Shown in pieces: positions 21,411 to 30,785 of a DNA stretch of 64,000 bases. The DNA is from Gammaproteobacteria bacterium (lineage in GTDB: Bacteria > Pseudomonadota > Gammaproteobacteria > Diplorickettsiales > Diplorickettsiaceae): contig VBOA01000013.1 of NCBI GenBank assembly GCA_005877695.1, forward strand, positions 101,750 through 165,749. Direction: 5' to 3'. The notes below the pieces were generated by a model that saw only the letters and a list, made by a program, of their open reading frames with translations, had not been told where the DNA came from and made no database searches. The translations under genes and the position numbers were made by a program. Every line of letters begins with the position of its first letter. Position 1 is the stretch's first letter.

Positions 21411-21500
21411 GGAGGGATGGCTGAGCGGTTGAAAGCAACGGTCTTGAAAACCGTCAAGGGGGCAACTCCTTCCAGGGTTCGAATCCCTGTCCCTCCGCCA
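21411..21500 (+). tRNA. tRNA-Ser (TGA)
   Basis: GGAGGGATGGCTGAGCGGTTGAAAGCAACGGTCTTGAAAACCGTCAAGGGGGCAACTCCTTCCAGGGTTCGAATCCCTGTCCCTCCGCCA, long variable arm. Confidence 0.96.
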
Positions 21501-21534
21501 AAAAAATGAAATTGACAAGAGGAGTTGGCGTTCT

Positions 21535-22215
21535 ATGATTAACGTCGTTATCGTTGACGATCATGCCTTAGTGCGTTTAGGCATGAAGCGCTTGTTAGAG
21601 GATGTTCGTGATATTAAAGTCCTTGATGAAGCTGAAAGTGGCGAGGCCGCTATTAATATAGTGAAAGAAAAAAAACCTGATGTGGTGTTGATGGATCTAA
21701 AAATGCCTGGCATAGGGGGATTAGATGCCACTCGGCGTTTAATGCGGGTCAATCCTAAACTTAAAATTATCGTCGTCACGGTGTTTAGTGAAGGACCTTT
21801 TCCGGATCGCTTAGTACGTGCTGGTGCAGCAGGATATATCACTAAAAATACCAATGCAGAGGAATTGATTACCGCAATTCGAAAAGTAGCTGGGGGTCAA
21901 ATCTATATTACTAATGAAATTGCACAAAAAATGGCTTTACGCCAGGTTTCTGATGCATCCAAATCACCTTTTGCGCAGCTCTCCGAACGTGAATTACAAG
22001 TCATGTATATGGTAACCCATGGCACTAAAGTTAATGGAATTGCCAAAAAACTTTGTTTAAGTCCTAAAACCGTGAATACCTATCGCTATCGATTGTATGA
22101 AAAATTAGGCGTGCATAATGATGTCGAATTAACGCATCTTGCTTTGCGTTATGGCTTACTGGAAGAAGAAGAAGGCTACGTTGATAAAGCACCCGATACA
22201 ATACCGGAGGAATGA
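21535..22215 (+). CDS. LuxR-type response regulator, UvrY/GacA/LetA family
   Basis: Receiver domain (VVIVDDHALVRLGMKRLLE, DVVLMDLKMPGIGG) plus C-terminal HTH (LSERELQVMYMVTHGTKVNGIAKKLCLSPKTVNTYRYRLYEKL). Confidence 0.94.
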   Translation: MINVVIVDDHALVRLGMKRLLEDVRDIKVLDEAESGEAAINIVKEKKPDVVLMDLKMPGIGGLDATRRLMRVNPKLKIIVVTVFSEGPFPDRLVRAGAAGYITKNTNAEELITAIRKVAGGQIYITNEIAQKMALRQVSDASKSPFAQLSERELQVMYMVTHGTKVNGIAKKLCLSPKTVNTYRYRLYEKLGVHNDVELTHLALRYGLLEEEEGYVDKAPDTIPEE

Positions 22216-22233
22216 ATAACCTTTCCTCCGGTT
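22203..22233. terminator. Putative intrinsic terminator after the response regulator
   Basis: ACCGGAGGAATGAATAACCTTTCCTCCGGT hairpin. Confidence 0.6.
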
Positions 22234-22384
22234 CATACTTTTGATTAAATTTTTCTAAGGCTTAGGTTTAATCAGCGAAAGGGATATTTCTGAATCATTT
22301 TGCTGCTCTTGATTGTTTGAGTTATCCGTATCGCTCGCATAAAATAATTTTGCTTGACCTTGTCGGCTGCTAGTATCCGAATTA

Positions 22385-23076
22385 TTAGCAACCGCAATAA
22401 CGGGCGTTTGAAAATGGAGTGATTTTGCTGGAGCAGCCAGTAGGAAAGAATTGATTTGGCTTTTGGCTGTTAATACCTAGCGCTTTTGCTTTATCTAAGT
22501 CAGCTTGATATTGACTCACTAAAGTAATAAATTCCCGATGATGCCCTTCTGAGACCAGTTGTGTTACTAAGTTTTCTAGTAACCCATCGGTTTTGAAAAC
22601 GCCATTATCATAGGAAGTCATTAATCTGAAATTTTCATAAACCTGAAAGTGACACTCTCCGGAAGTTTGTTTTTGCCAATTCCAGGTTTTTTCTGTAGCG
22701 CGCTCAATGTCTTGTTTAATTTGTTGGATATTGAGTTCAAATGAGTTCCAAGCGCTTTTTAATAAATTGACGCTTTCTTCTCCAGGGGGAAGAAAGTCAA
22801 AAATTTCTTGTAATTTATTGATAAAGGCTTTGCTATCAATTTTCCCAAGCTTGTAATCGTTAATGGGACTGATCATTTGGAGATAGTGGTAGCTTACCCA
22901 AAGCTTGCTATACCATTCAAAATGCAACCAACTTTTCGCATAGTCAAATGCAACTTGGCAAAATGATTTAATACGGCAGAGATGGGCGCGAGTTTATGGA
23001 TAGTAGAAAGATTAAGGATATAAACGGTATTATTTGGAGGAATAATTTGGGCCGAACTGATTTTGTTGGGTAGCAT
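22385..23076 (-). pseudogene. HAD-like protein, probably frameshifted (ORFs 22894-23076 and 22385-22927)
   Basis: NTVYILNLSTIHKL... in one frame, then DYAKSWLHFEWYSKLW...DYKLGKIDSKAFINKLQEIFDFL...SAWNSF in the next; paralogous to 23103-24026. Confidence 0.55.
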
Positions 23077-23102
23077 AAGTTTGGTTTCCTAATATTTAAG
23101 TG

Positions 23103-24026
23103 TTAGGGGTGGGGTAACAGGGGAATGTGTTCTTCTATGCGCGCAAGCGGTGAACCGATAGAGAGTAAGCCAGATAATGGCTGCATAGCATCGCGAGCAG
23201 AGTGTCGTAACTCACTATAAAAATTGTTTTTCGAAATAGTTTCTTGTGCTAGTTTTTTTGTGATCGCATTGATATTTCTGTAAGGATTAATGAGTAATAT
23301 ATCCTTTTTAGGGTTACCTTGTTTCATTAAATAAGCGGATAATTTTGAAAGCAAGCCGGAAGTTGGTTGAAAAGGGGTGAACAACTGAGTCAATATATTT
23401 GATGGTTGCTCTATTAAGTTTTGACAGAGATAAGATAAGAAAAAATAGACGTTACCCTTGGTGGGAGGAAATGCATTGCCATCTATTCTTGCTTGGGAAG
23501 TTTCAATGAGAGCAAATGGCAAATCGCCAGCCGAACTAGGTAAGTTTTCCAGCCATGAAAAGTTTTCGTATGAAATATTTTTAAAAAGAGCGAGGACTTT
23601 TTGAGCATGTAATTCATTGGTATTACCAATAAAATAGATCGATTGGCCATGCTGAGTCAGTTTAATGAGTTCATTGAACACATCGCGTAATTCTTTATCA
23701 AATTCCAGCAAACAATTCCAAGCCGACTCAAAATCTAAGGCTTTATCACTGGTTAAGTTTAAAAAATTTAATGCTTCTGAAATAAATTCCTGTTTGCTTT
23801 TTTTTCCCAGATTAAAATCAGCCACAATTTTCGAAAACAGAATTTTTTCTAATAATTTTTCACAAAATTTTTCATGTTCTTGTAGTTCTTCTTCGCAAGC
23901 TAATAGATCATCAAAATATTTTCCGAATAAATTAGCGAGTCTTTCTCCGGCCATTTTTTTATTAAAACGTATAAATGCAGCTAAAGGGATAATTAAAATA
24001 TTTTTTTGTTGGAAGGAGTACAGCAT
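23103..24026 (-). CDS. HAD-superfamily-like protein lacking a recognisable catalytic DxD motif
   Basis: ADFNLGKKSKQEFISEALNFL...FESAWNCLLEF...SIYFIGNTNELHAQKVLALFKN resembles cap and motif II of HAD phosphatases; N-terminus ILIIPLAAFIRFNKK lacks Asp nucleophile. Confidence 0.55.
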   Translation of the reverse strand: MLYSFQQKNILIIPLAAFIRFNKKMAGERLANLFGKYFDDLLACEEELQEHEKFCEKLLEKILFSKIVADFNLGKKSKQEFISEALNFLNLTSDKALDFESAWNCLLEFDKELRDVFNELIKLTQHGQSIYFIGNTNELHAQKVLALFKNISYENFSWLENLPSSAGDLPFALIETSQARIDGNAFPPTKGNVYFFLSYLCQNLIEQPSNILTQLFTPFQPTSGLLSKLSAYLMKQGNPKKDILLINPYRNINAITKKLAQETISKNNFYSELRHSARDAMQPLSGLLSIGSPLARIEEHIPLLPHP

Positions 24027-24408
24027 AAAAATCCTTTGCTATTTTTTTTAAAGTGAATTTTATCTTACGGTTTTTCTTTCAGAATAACAAGAATTAAAAA
24101 CAGAAAAATTTATTTTTTTTATCGACTGGATAATGTTTTTTTACCAAAAAAATATGGATTAAAAAACCAAAAAATGAAAACCAACATTTTACTTATTAGT
24201 CAAAAAATTCACAATTGCACATTAATTTAGCTAAAATTTTATTTAAAAATCGAATATTTAGCATAAGTCTAGGCTTTAGACTATGCTTCGTTAGCTTGGC
24301 CGAAATAAAGAGTATGGGCTCTTTGTTAGGTTCTAAGCAGGTTGCGAGGCAAATTCGACGCCTGTGCACGGCGATTCCATCTTCACGTCAAAGGGAGGTT
24401 TTTTTCAG

Positions 24409-24708
24409 ATGTCTTTATTAAAACCCGTCGCATTCTTGTTTTTATTGATTTTTTCTGCCAGTCCAGTTTGGGCGCAAGACAGTGATTGCTGTGCAGAATT
24501 ACGTCATGAAGTACAAATGATCAAAGATCAACTTAAAATGCAACAAAATCAACAAACTAATGCTTCTAAAGAATTGAACCAACAACAGGCTACGACCAAA
24601 ACTGGTTTTAAGGGCGTGGGCGTATTAGTAGACGCTTTGGCGACACAATTTCCTAATTTACCGGCTTTAAAAACCGTAAAACAAATATTTGATAACTTAA
24701 ATAAATAA
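24409..24708 (+). CDS. Small secreted/periplasmic protein
   Basis: MSLLKPVAFLFLLIFSASPVWAQDSDCC... signal peptide, RBS GGGAGG upstream of ATG 24409. Confidence 0.7.
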   Translation: MSLLKPVAFLFLLIFSASPVWAQDSDCCAELRHEVQMIKDQLKMQQNQQTNASKELNQQQATTKTGFKGVGVLVDALATQFPNLPALKTVKQIFDNLNK

Positions 24709-24722
24709 AATATACTGATGGC

Positions 24723-24755
24723 CTCTCAAGGTGTGAGAAACACATCTTGAGAAGG
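24723..24755. terminator. Putative intrinsic terminator
   Basis: TCTCAAGGTGTGAGAAACACATCTTGAGA hairpin downstream of 24409-24708. Confidence 0.55.
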
Positions 24756-24770
24756 CTTTCTCTTTGATTA

Positions 24771-26609
24771 TTGGGTGATTTGGTGAGTGCGAGTGATGAG
24801 CGGTTAAAGCAGCAGCTTGCTTTTATGCGTCAAAACGCCGGTGTTTATTTATTTTTAAACGCTGAGCATCAAGTTTTATATGTAGGAAAAGCACGGAATT
24901 TAAAAAAACGGGTTAGTAGTTATTTCCGTGGCCAGCAAAGTAGTCGGGTCGCGTTGCTGATGCGACAGGTGGCGACGATTGAAACCACCACTACTGAAAC
25001 CGAAAATCAAGCCTTATTACTCGAAAGTAATCTCATTAAGCAATTGAAGCCACGCTATAATATTTTATTGCGTGATGATAAAAGTTATCCCTATATTATT
25101 TTAAGCAAGCATCAAAGTTATCCACGTTTGGCATTTTATCGGGGTGCACGCAGCAAAGATTACCGCTATTTTGGACCGTTTCCAAGCATCTTAGCGGTCA
25201 GAGAAACCTTAAATTTATTACAGAAATTATTTAGAATTCGTTCATGTCAAGATAGTTTTTTTCGCAATCGAACCCGACCCTGTTTACAGTACCAAATTAA
25301 ACGCTGCACCGCCCCGTGTGTAGGATTGATTACACCTGAAAATTACCAACGGGATGTCAGCAATACAATATTATTTTTACAAGGAAAAAACCAAACGGTT
25401 ATCGACGATATTGCGGAACAAATGGAAAAGGCCGCTCAGGAATTAGATTATGAAACGGCCGCGCGGTTACGTGATCAAATTGCATCGTTGCGTGAAATAC
25501 AACAGAAGCAAGTAATTATGACCGGCCAGGGTAATCTGGATATTATCGGTTTAGCCCAGCAAGCGGCTCATTATGTATTATATGTGATGAATGTGCGCCA
25601 TGGTCGATTATTAGGGGGTAAAGCCTATTTCCCTGATGTTCCCGCTGAGCATAAAACGACTGAAGTGTTATCGGCTTTTATAGGCCAATTTTATTGTCAA
25701 AATGAAATTCCCCATACCATTCCTGAACAGATTATTCTGCCGTTAAAAATAATGGAGCAAGCCTGGTTTACGGCCACCTTAGCCGAACGTTCAGGACATA
25801 AGGTTAAATTATTGAATAAACCGAGTGGTAAAAAACAGCACTGGTTGATATTGGCTAATGAAAATGCACGGCAAACGTTAACGGCTTATCTTTCCGATAA
25901 ATTGGCTTTTTATAAACAACTTGAATGCTTGCAAATGACATTGCAATTGGACAATTTACCGCAGCGTTTAGAATGTTTTGATATCAGCCACACGCAAGGC
26001 GAGGCGACAGTGGCGGCGTGCGTGGTGTTTGACGAGCAAGGGCCACGGAAAATGGATTATCGTCGTTTTAACATCGATGATATTACACCCGGCGATGATT
26101 ATGCTGCGATGCGCCAAGCGCTGTTGCGCCGTTATAAACATTTGAAAAATGAAGAAAAAAATTTACCTGATATTTTACTGATCGATGGAGGTAAAGGGCA
26201 ATTAAGTCAAGCTGAACAAATCTTAGAGGAGTTACAGATTAGTGGTATTTTAATTATTGGTGTGGCGAAGGGGCCGGGGCGACGATCCGGTTTAGAAAGT
26301 TTATATCTTTCCTCGCAATCCCAAGCGATTACTTTACCTGCCGATTCACTGGCTTTACAAGCCATTTTAACGATACGTGATGAAGCCCATCGTTTTGCTA
26401 TCACCGGTCATCGTGGGCGACGTGCAAAAAAAAGGCGAACTTCCGCGTTGGAAAGTATTCCTGGGATTGGCGCAAAACGCCGGCGCGAATTATTGCGTCA
26501 ATTTGGTGGATTACAAGCCTTGCAAAACGCGAGTGCCACTGATTTAGCGAAAGTACCGGGTATTAGCAAACGTTTAGCCGAACAGATTTATTTAGCTTTA
26601 AAAGCATAA
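24771..26609 (+). CDS. uvrC: Excinuclease ABC subunit C
   Basis: NAGVYLFLNAEHQVLYVGKARNLKKRVSSYF, RPCLQYQIKRCTAPCVG, C-terminal HhH. Confidence 0.97.
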   Translation: MGDLVSASDERLKQQLAFMRQNAGVYLFLNAEHQVLYVGKARNLKKRVSSYFRGQQSSRVALLMRQVATIETTTTETENQALLLESNLIKQLKPRYNILLRDDKSYPYIILSKHQSYPRLAFYRGARSKDYRYFGPFPSILAVRETLNLLQKLFRIRSCQDSFFRNRTRPCLQYQIKRCTAPCVGLITPENYQRDVSNTILFLQGKNQTVIDDIAEQMEKAAQELDYETAARLRDQIASLREIQQKQVIMTGQGNLDIIGLAQQAAHYVLYVMNVRHGRLLGGKAYFPDVPAEHKTTEVLSAFIGQFYCQNEIPHTIPEQIILPLKIMEQAWFTATLAERSGHKVKLLNKPSGKKQHWLILANENARQTLTAYLSDKLAFYKQLECLQMTLQLDNLPQRLECFDISHTQGEATVAACVVFDEQGPRKMDYRRFNIDDITPGDDYAAMRQALLRRYKHLKNEEKNLPDILLIDGGKGQLSQAEQILEELQISGILIIGVAKGPGRRSGLESLYLSSQSQAITLPADSLALQAILTIRDEAHRFAITGHRGRRAKKRRTSALESIPGIGAKRRRELLRQFGGLQALQNASATDLAKVPGISKRLAEQIYLALKA

Positions 26610-26648
26610 ACTAACCAGTTACACTAAATAAGTTAAACTTTTTGATTT

Positions 26649-27221
26649 TTGCTGATAACTGGTAAACACCCTATGGGTATTCCTAATATATTAACTTTTC
26701 TACGTATTATTTTAATTCCTTTTTTTATTTTATTATTTTATTTACCATTTCGTGGTAGTCACATATTAGCAGCGCTCATTTTTATTTTTGCCGCGATGAC
26801 CGATTGGTTGGATGGTTATTTAGCACGCAGTTTGGGTCAAGTTTCTAAACTAGGTACTTTTTTGGATCCGGTAGCGGATAAATTAATTGTAATAACGGCG
26901 TTGATATTATTAGTGGGTGATCGTGCTTTACCTTATTTAGCGGTTCCTGCTATCGTTATTATTTGCCGTGAAATTATGGTATCAGCTTTACGTGAATGGA
27001 TGGCGGAAATTGGTCAACGTAAACGGATGGCCGTGACGTTATTAGGAAAAATAAAAACAACATTACAAATGTTAGCAATCATTCTCTTGTTACTTTACAA
27101 ACCCGGTGCTTGGAAAGGCTTTGCTTGCTCAGGTTATGTTTTACTTTATCTTGCAGTATTTTTAACATTATGGAGCATGTGTTTATATTTAAAAGCAGCT
27201 TGGCGTGATTTATCTTCTTGA
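26649..27221 (+). CDS. pgsA: CDP-diacylglycerol-glycerol-3-phosphate 3-phosphatidyltransferase; start likely ATG 26673
   Basis: IPNILTFLRIILIPFFILL, DWLDGYLARSLGQVSKLGTFLDPVADKL. Confidence 0.95.
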   Translation: MLITGKHPMGIPNILTFLRIILIPFFILLFYLPFRGSHILAALIFIFAAMTDWLDGYLARSLGQVSKLGTFLDPVADKLIVITALILLVGDRALPYLAVPAIVIICREIMVSALREWMAEIGQRKRMAVTLLGKIKTTLQMLAIILLLLYKPGAWKGFACSGYVLLYLAVFLTLWSMCLYLKAAWRDLSS

Positions 27222-27256
27222 CAGCATTTTTCTTGCAGTTACAATATCACCGTTTT

Positions 27257-27332
27257 GCGGGAATAGCTCAGTTGGTAGAGCGCAACCTTGCCAAGGTTGA
27301 GGTCGCGAGTTCGAGCCTCGTTTCCCGCTCCA
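27257..27332 (+). tRNA. tRNA-Gly (GCC)
   Basis: GCGGGAATAGCTCAGTTGGTAGAGCGCAACCTTGCCAAGGTTGAGGTCGCGAGTTCGAGCCTCGTTTCCCGCTCCA. Confidence 0.97.
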
Positions 27333-27350
27333 AAGTTTTATTAAATAAAT

Positions 27351-27476
27351 ATACTCACAGCAATGGAGTTTTTAGCAAGGTGCCGTGAAAATGAGCAACC
27401 GGAATGTATTTAGGATACATGAGGATTGCGAATTGAGCGGCAACACAGCAAAAAAACTCAAGTGCGAAGAGTATGA
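27351..27476 (+). repeat. Copy D of dispersed intergenic repeat, between tRNA-Gly and tRNA-Cys
   Basis: ATACTCACAGCAATGGAGTTTTTAGCAAGGTGCCGTGAAAATGAGCAACCGGAATGTATTTAGGATACATGAGGATTGCGAATTGAGCGGCAACACAGCAAAAAAACTCAAGTGCGAAGAGTATGA. Confidence 0.88.
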
Positions 27477-27483
27477 AAGATTT

Positions 27484-27557
27484 GGCTGGGTGGCAGAGTG
27501 GTCATGCAGCGGCCTGCAAAGCCGTGTACGTCGGTTCGATTCCGGCCCTAGCCTCCA
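27484..27557 (+). tRNA. tRNA-Cys (GCA)
   Basis: GGCTGGGTGGCAGAGTGGTCATGCAGCGGCCTGCAAAGCCGTGTACGTCGGTTCGATTCCGGCCCTAGCCTCCA. Confidence 0.96.
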
Positions 27558-27576
27558 CGATAGAACAATACGCGTA

Positions 27577-27663
27577 GCCCGGGTGGCGAAATTGGTAGAC
27601 GCAAGGGACTTAAAATCCCTCGGTGGTAACACTGTGCCGGTTCGAGTCCGGCCCCGGGCACCA
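27577..27663 (+). tRNA. tRNA-Leu (TAA)
   Basis: GCCCGGGTGGCGAAATTGGTAGACGCAAGGGACTTAAAATCCCTCGGTGGTAACACTGTGCCGGTTCGAGTCCGGCCCCGGGCACCA. Confidence 0.97.
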
Positions 27664-27704
27664 GATTTAATTCAACTTCAATTTCTATTTTTTAAAGTAG
27701 CCCA

Positions 27705-28028
27705 ATGACATTTTTAGTCACTGAAAAATGTATCCGTTGTAAATATACTGATTGTGTTGAGGTATGTCCTGTCGATTGTTTTTACGAAGGACCCAATATG
27801 CTGGTCATTGATCCGGATGAATGTATTGATTGCGGTCTATGTGAACCAGAATGTCCGGTAAATGCTATTTTTGTTGAAGATGATTTGCCAGAAAAGTACC
27901 AAAAGTTTCTCGCACTGAATAAAGAACTTGCAAAAAAATGGCCGAATATTACTCAGCGCAAGGATCCACCTGCTGATGCGGATGAATGGAAAGATAAAGA
28001 AGATAAATTAAATTATCTTGAAAAATGA
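27705..28028 (+). CDS. fdxA: 7Fe/8Fe ferredoxin, FdxA type
   Basis: [55 protein letters not shown]. Confidence 0.95.
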   Translation: MTFLVTEKCIRCKYTDCVEVCPVDCFYEGPNMLVIDPDECIDCGLCEPECPVNAIFVEDDLPEKYQKFLALNKELAKKWPNITQRKDPPADADEWKDKEDKLNYLEK

Positions 28029-28104
28029 TTATTCACATGCCGCACTCGTTTTGATCGATATTATTATAAATTAATCTAATAACTCAGCAAAAGCTTCAAT
28101 TTTT

Positions 28105-29623
28105 ATGGATAAAAATGACAAAAAGCAGGATGCATCAAATGCAGATCCTTTGCCGCCTCTCCACACTAGCTTACTGCAACTCGTTCAGAAAAATAAATTT
28201 ATTCCCCATTTTTTAAAAAATTTAACAACCGATGATCCGAACTTGTGTTGTTTAAAAAAAGCAATTACTAAGGGAAATTTTCGATCGCGAATTTGGAATA
28301 ATCGCGATTGTAATTTATATCTTATTTATCTCATCCAAAACCAATGCATTCCTTTTTGGCAAGGGATTACTGGGATTACTGCGTATGTCTATTTGATTGC
28401 AAAAATGCAATATACGCAGACCCAAGACTTACGTAGCGAAGATCAAGATGTCAAATTTAGTTATCAAGTAGACGTTGTTCCTTTAGTGAAAGCCCGAAAA
28501 ATAACGACGCTGGGTCATTAATATTTGTTAGGTGTGGTGGATGCTTTACAGAGTTTAAATGCTGATTTTAATTACGACCGTTTAATTGATTATGTTTTAA
28601 GACTACCACGTATCGAACAATGGTTAATCAAAACTGAATATAATAATCATCATCAATCGATACTCGGTGCGTTTCCAAACGATGCCAATCGTTTAGTGAG
28701 CGTACTGATCGAAAATTTACCTTTAATGCAAAAAATATCGGGGAGTTGTTATGAAGATCTAACCACGAATTATTTGATGCCTTCTTCATCGTTGATTAAT
28801 TATGTTTTGCGGACATTGAACAAACAACCGCTGCGCGCATGCGTCCGGTTTTAGGTAATTTAGGTTTAAATACTTTATATAAATGGCACCGTCAAAATTT
28901 TCACCCGGTGTCATTATATGCGCTACAAATACTATCCAATCCTGAGGATGCTGACGATTATCCGTACGCCGATTAAAGCATATTGCCGAAGTTTACCGCG
29001 ATGAGAAGAGTTGTGAATTTCTCAACGAAGTAGAGAGAAAAGCTTGCGATTTTGATTTGACGGCTATCGCGTATTACGCGAATCTGGAAACACGTTTTAA
29101 TCTCTATTTAGCCCATACTATCGGTAAGAGTCCCATTTATGCCGTTTGTGTATACAATGGAATCTATGAGTATGAGGCGATTGGTCAAGTCGAGGGCGGT
29201 AGGTTTTATTTCCTCCTTCATTATGGTTTGTATGCAGCCGAAACCCCACAGCCTTTTAAAGAGGTTTATCAAACCCTAATAAGCTTTATTACCACTGGAG
29301 ACAATTATAGAGAGCAACGTATTGTCAACGCATTGCAAAAATTAGCTCAGCGGGCTGCTATTGATTCCGTGGCTTTATTTGCTCATGGTTTGCCGTTAGG
29401 GAATTGGAAGACTATGACTTGGCAGAGATTGCTGAATTCAAGTCGAACCAGTGCAGAGATTTGGTTTAGTTTGACCGGTGATGCTGATCTGGCTGAAGAA
29501 CTTTTGCAGCTCATCGAACAAGGATTAAATTTTTTTCACCCTTATTTACCGATAGTGTCTCCAAAAAAGCAGGCATTGTCGGATTATTTTAAAAAACAAC
29601 CTGTGCATTGTAACAAAAATTAG
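28105..29623 (+). pseudogene. Decayed gene of unknown function
   Basis: ORFs 28105-28521 and 28525-28854 are in the same frame separated by TAA; reading continues in other frames as RPVLGNLGLNTLYKWHRQNFHPVSLYALQILSNPEDADDYPYAD, then RLKHIAEVYRDEKSCEFLNEVERKACDFDLTAIAYYANLETRF into ORF 29057-29623. Confidence 0.85.
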
Positions 29624-29736
29624 CAATGATCGATGTAGTAATGATAATATTGTTAGTAAGTTGCAACCCAGTTTTTTAAAATCGTTGACAACGAAACGGG
29701 TGAATTGTCCTCCGCTGCAACATCCAGTTCACAGCG

Positions 29737-30456
29737 ATGGGATTTTTTTTAAGAGATATGCCATTTAAATTATTAGCTATTGATACCAGTACCGAAGCCT
29801 GCTCGGCAGCCTTGCTGATCCAAGGGCAGATTTTTGAACGTTATCAATGTGTGCCGCGGGCGCATACGCAGCTAATATTACCGATGATGCAAACCTTGCT
29901 AGATGAAGCAGGACTTAAACTCCGCGATCTTGACGCACTTGCTTTTACGCGTGGCCCAGGTAGTTTCACTGGAATACGTATTGCGGCAAGTATTGTTCAA
30001 GCCAGTGCCTTTGCAGCGGATTTACCGGTAGTACCCATATCCAGTTTGCAGTGCTTAGCACAAACTGCTTATCGAGAGTTGCATACGGAACAGGTATTTG
30101 TTGCCATCGACGCCCATTTGCAAGAAGTTTTTTCAGCGGCTTATCGTTTGCACAGAGAAACTGGACTGATGCAAGCTTGCAGTGCAGAACAATTATGTTT
30201 ACCACAACAGTGTCTAGCCAACGACTTAACAAGTTTCGTAGGTGTTGGCAGTGGTTGGGATCAGTATCATCCTTTATTCGAAACTCAATTCAAGAATCAG
30301 TTGCAGCATTGGTTTCCGCAACGCTATCCTAAGGCTTATGACGCTGCAATCATTGCTGCGGATGCTTTTCAACGGGGTGCAGCGGTTACTGCAGGAGACG
30401 CTTTACCGACTTATTTAAGAGAAACAGTGGCTTTACGACGAGGTTGTGATGGATAA
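29737..30456 (+). CDS. tsaB: tRNA threonylcarbamoyladenosine biosynthesis protein TsaB; start probably ATG 29758
   Basis: [37 protein letters not shown]. Confidence 0.94.
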   Translation: MGFFLRDMPFKLLAIDTSTEACSAALLIQGQIFERYQCVPRAHTQLILPMMQTLLDEAGLKLRDLDALAFTRGPGSFTGIRIAASIVQASAFAADLPVVPISSLQCLAQTAYRELHTEQVFVAIDAHLQEVFSAAYRLHRETGLMQACSAEQLCLPQQCLANDLTSFVGVGSGWDQYHPLFETQFKNQLQHWFPQRYPKAYDAAIIAADAFQRGAAVTAGDALPTYLRETVALRRGCDG

Positions 30457-30637
30457 ATATTTGCTCAGTATTCTAGTTTGCCCATTATGTAAGGCAAGTT
30501 TGGTGTATGAAAAATCGGCGCAAGAACTTATCTGTCGCTTTGATCGTTTGGCTTATCCCATTCGTGATGAAGTTCCTGTCATGTTAGAGTCGGAAGCGCG
30601 AAGAATAACCTTAGAGGAATATGATCGTTTGAGTTAA
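30446..30637 (+). CDS. Trm112/YcaR family protein
   Basis: [51 protein letters not shown]. Confidence 0.93.
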   Translation: MMDKYLLSILVCPLCKASLVYEKSAQELICRFDRLAYPIRDEVPVMLESEARRITLEEYDRLS

Positions 30638-30785
30638 ATATAGGTTTGTCTGCTGAAAAAATCTCTTAAGCTTATCTTTGAGCTTACTTAAGCATAATCT
30701 AAGTTTGGTCATCTATACTCAGAACTAAAAGGTATTGCTATTAAATGCAGGCTGTCAGTGATCGCACGAAAAACACTAGGTCATT

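Noticed and set aside
27372-27708. ORFs 27372-27632 (-) and 27385-27708 (+)
   Set aside because: They run through tRNA-Cys, tRNA-Leu and the repeat; RLGPESNRRTRLCRPLHDHSATQPN is the familiar artefact of translating a tRNA antisense.
29729-29752. TTCACAGCGATGGGATTTTTTT resembling the left end of the dispersed repeat
   Set aside because: Only ~20 nt of similarity and no recognisable right half; not enough to call a copy.
29966-30332. ORFs 29966-30232 (-) and 30051-30332 (+)
   Set aside because: Alternative frames of tsaB.
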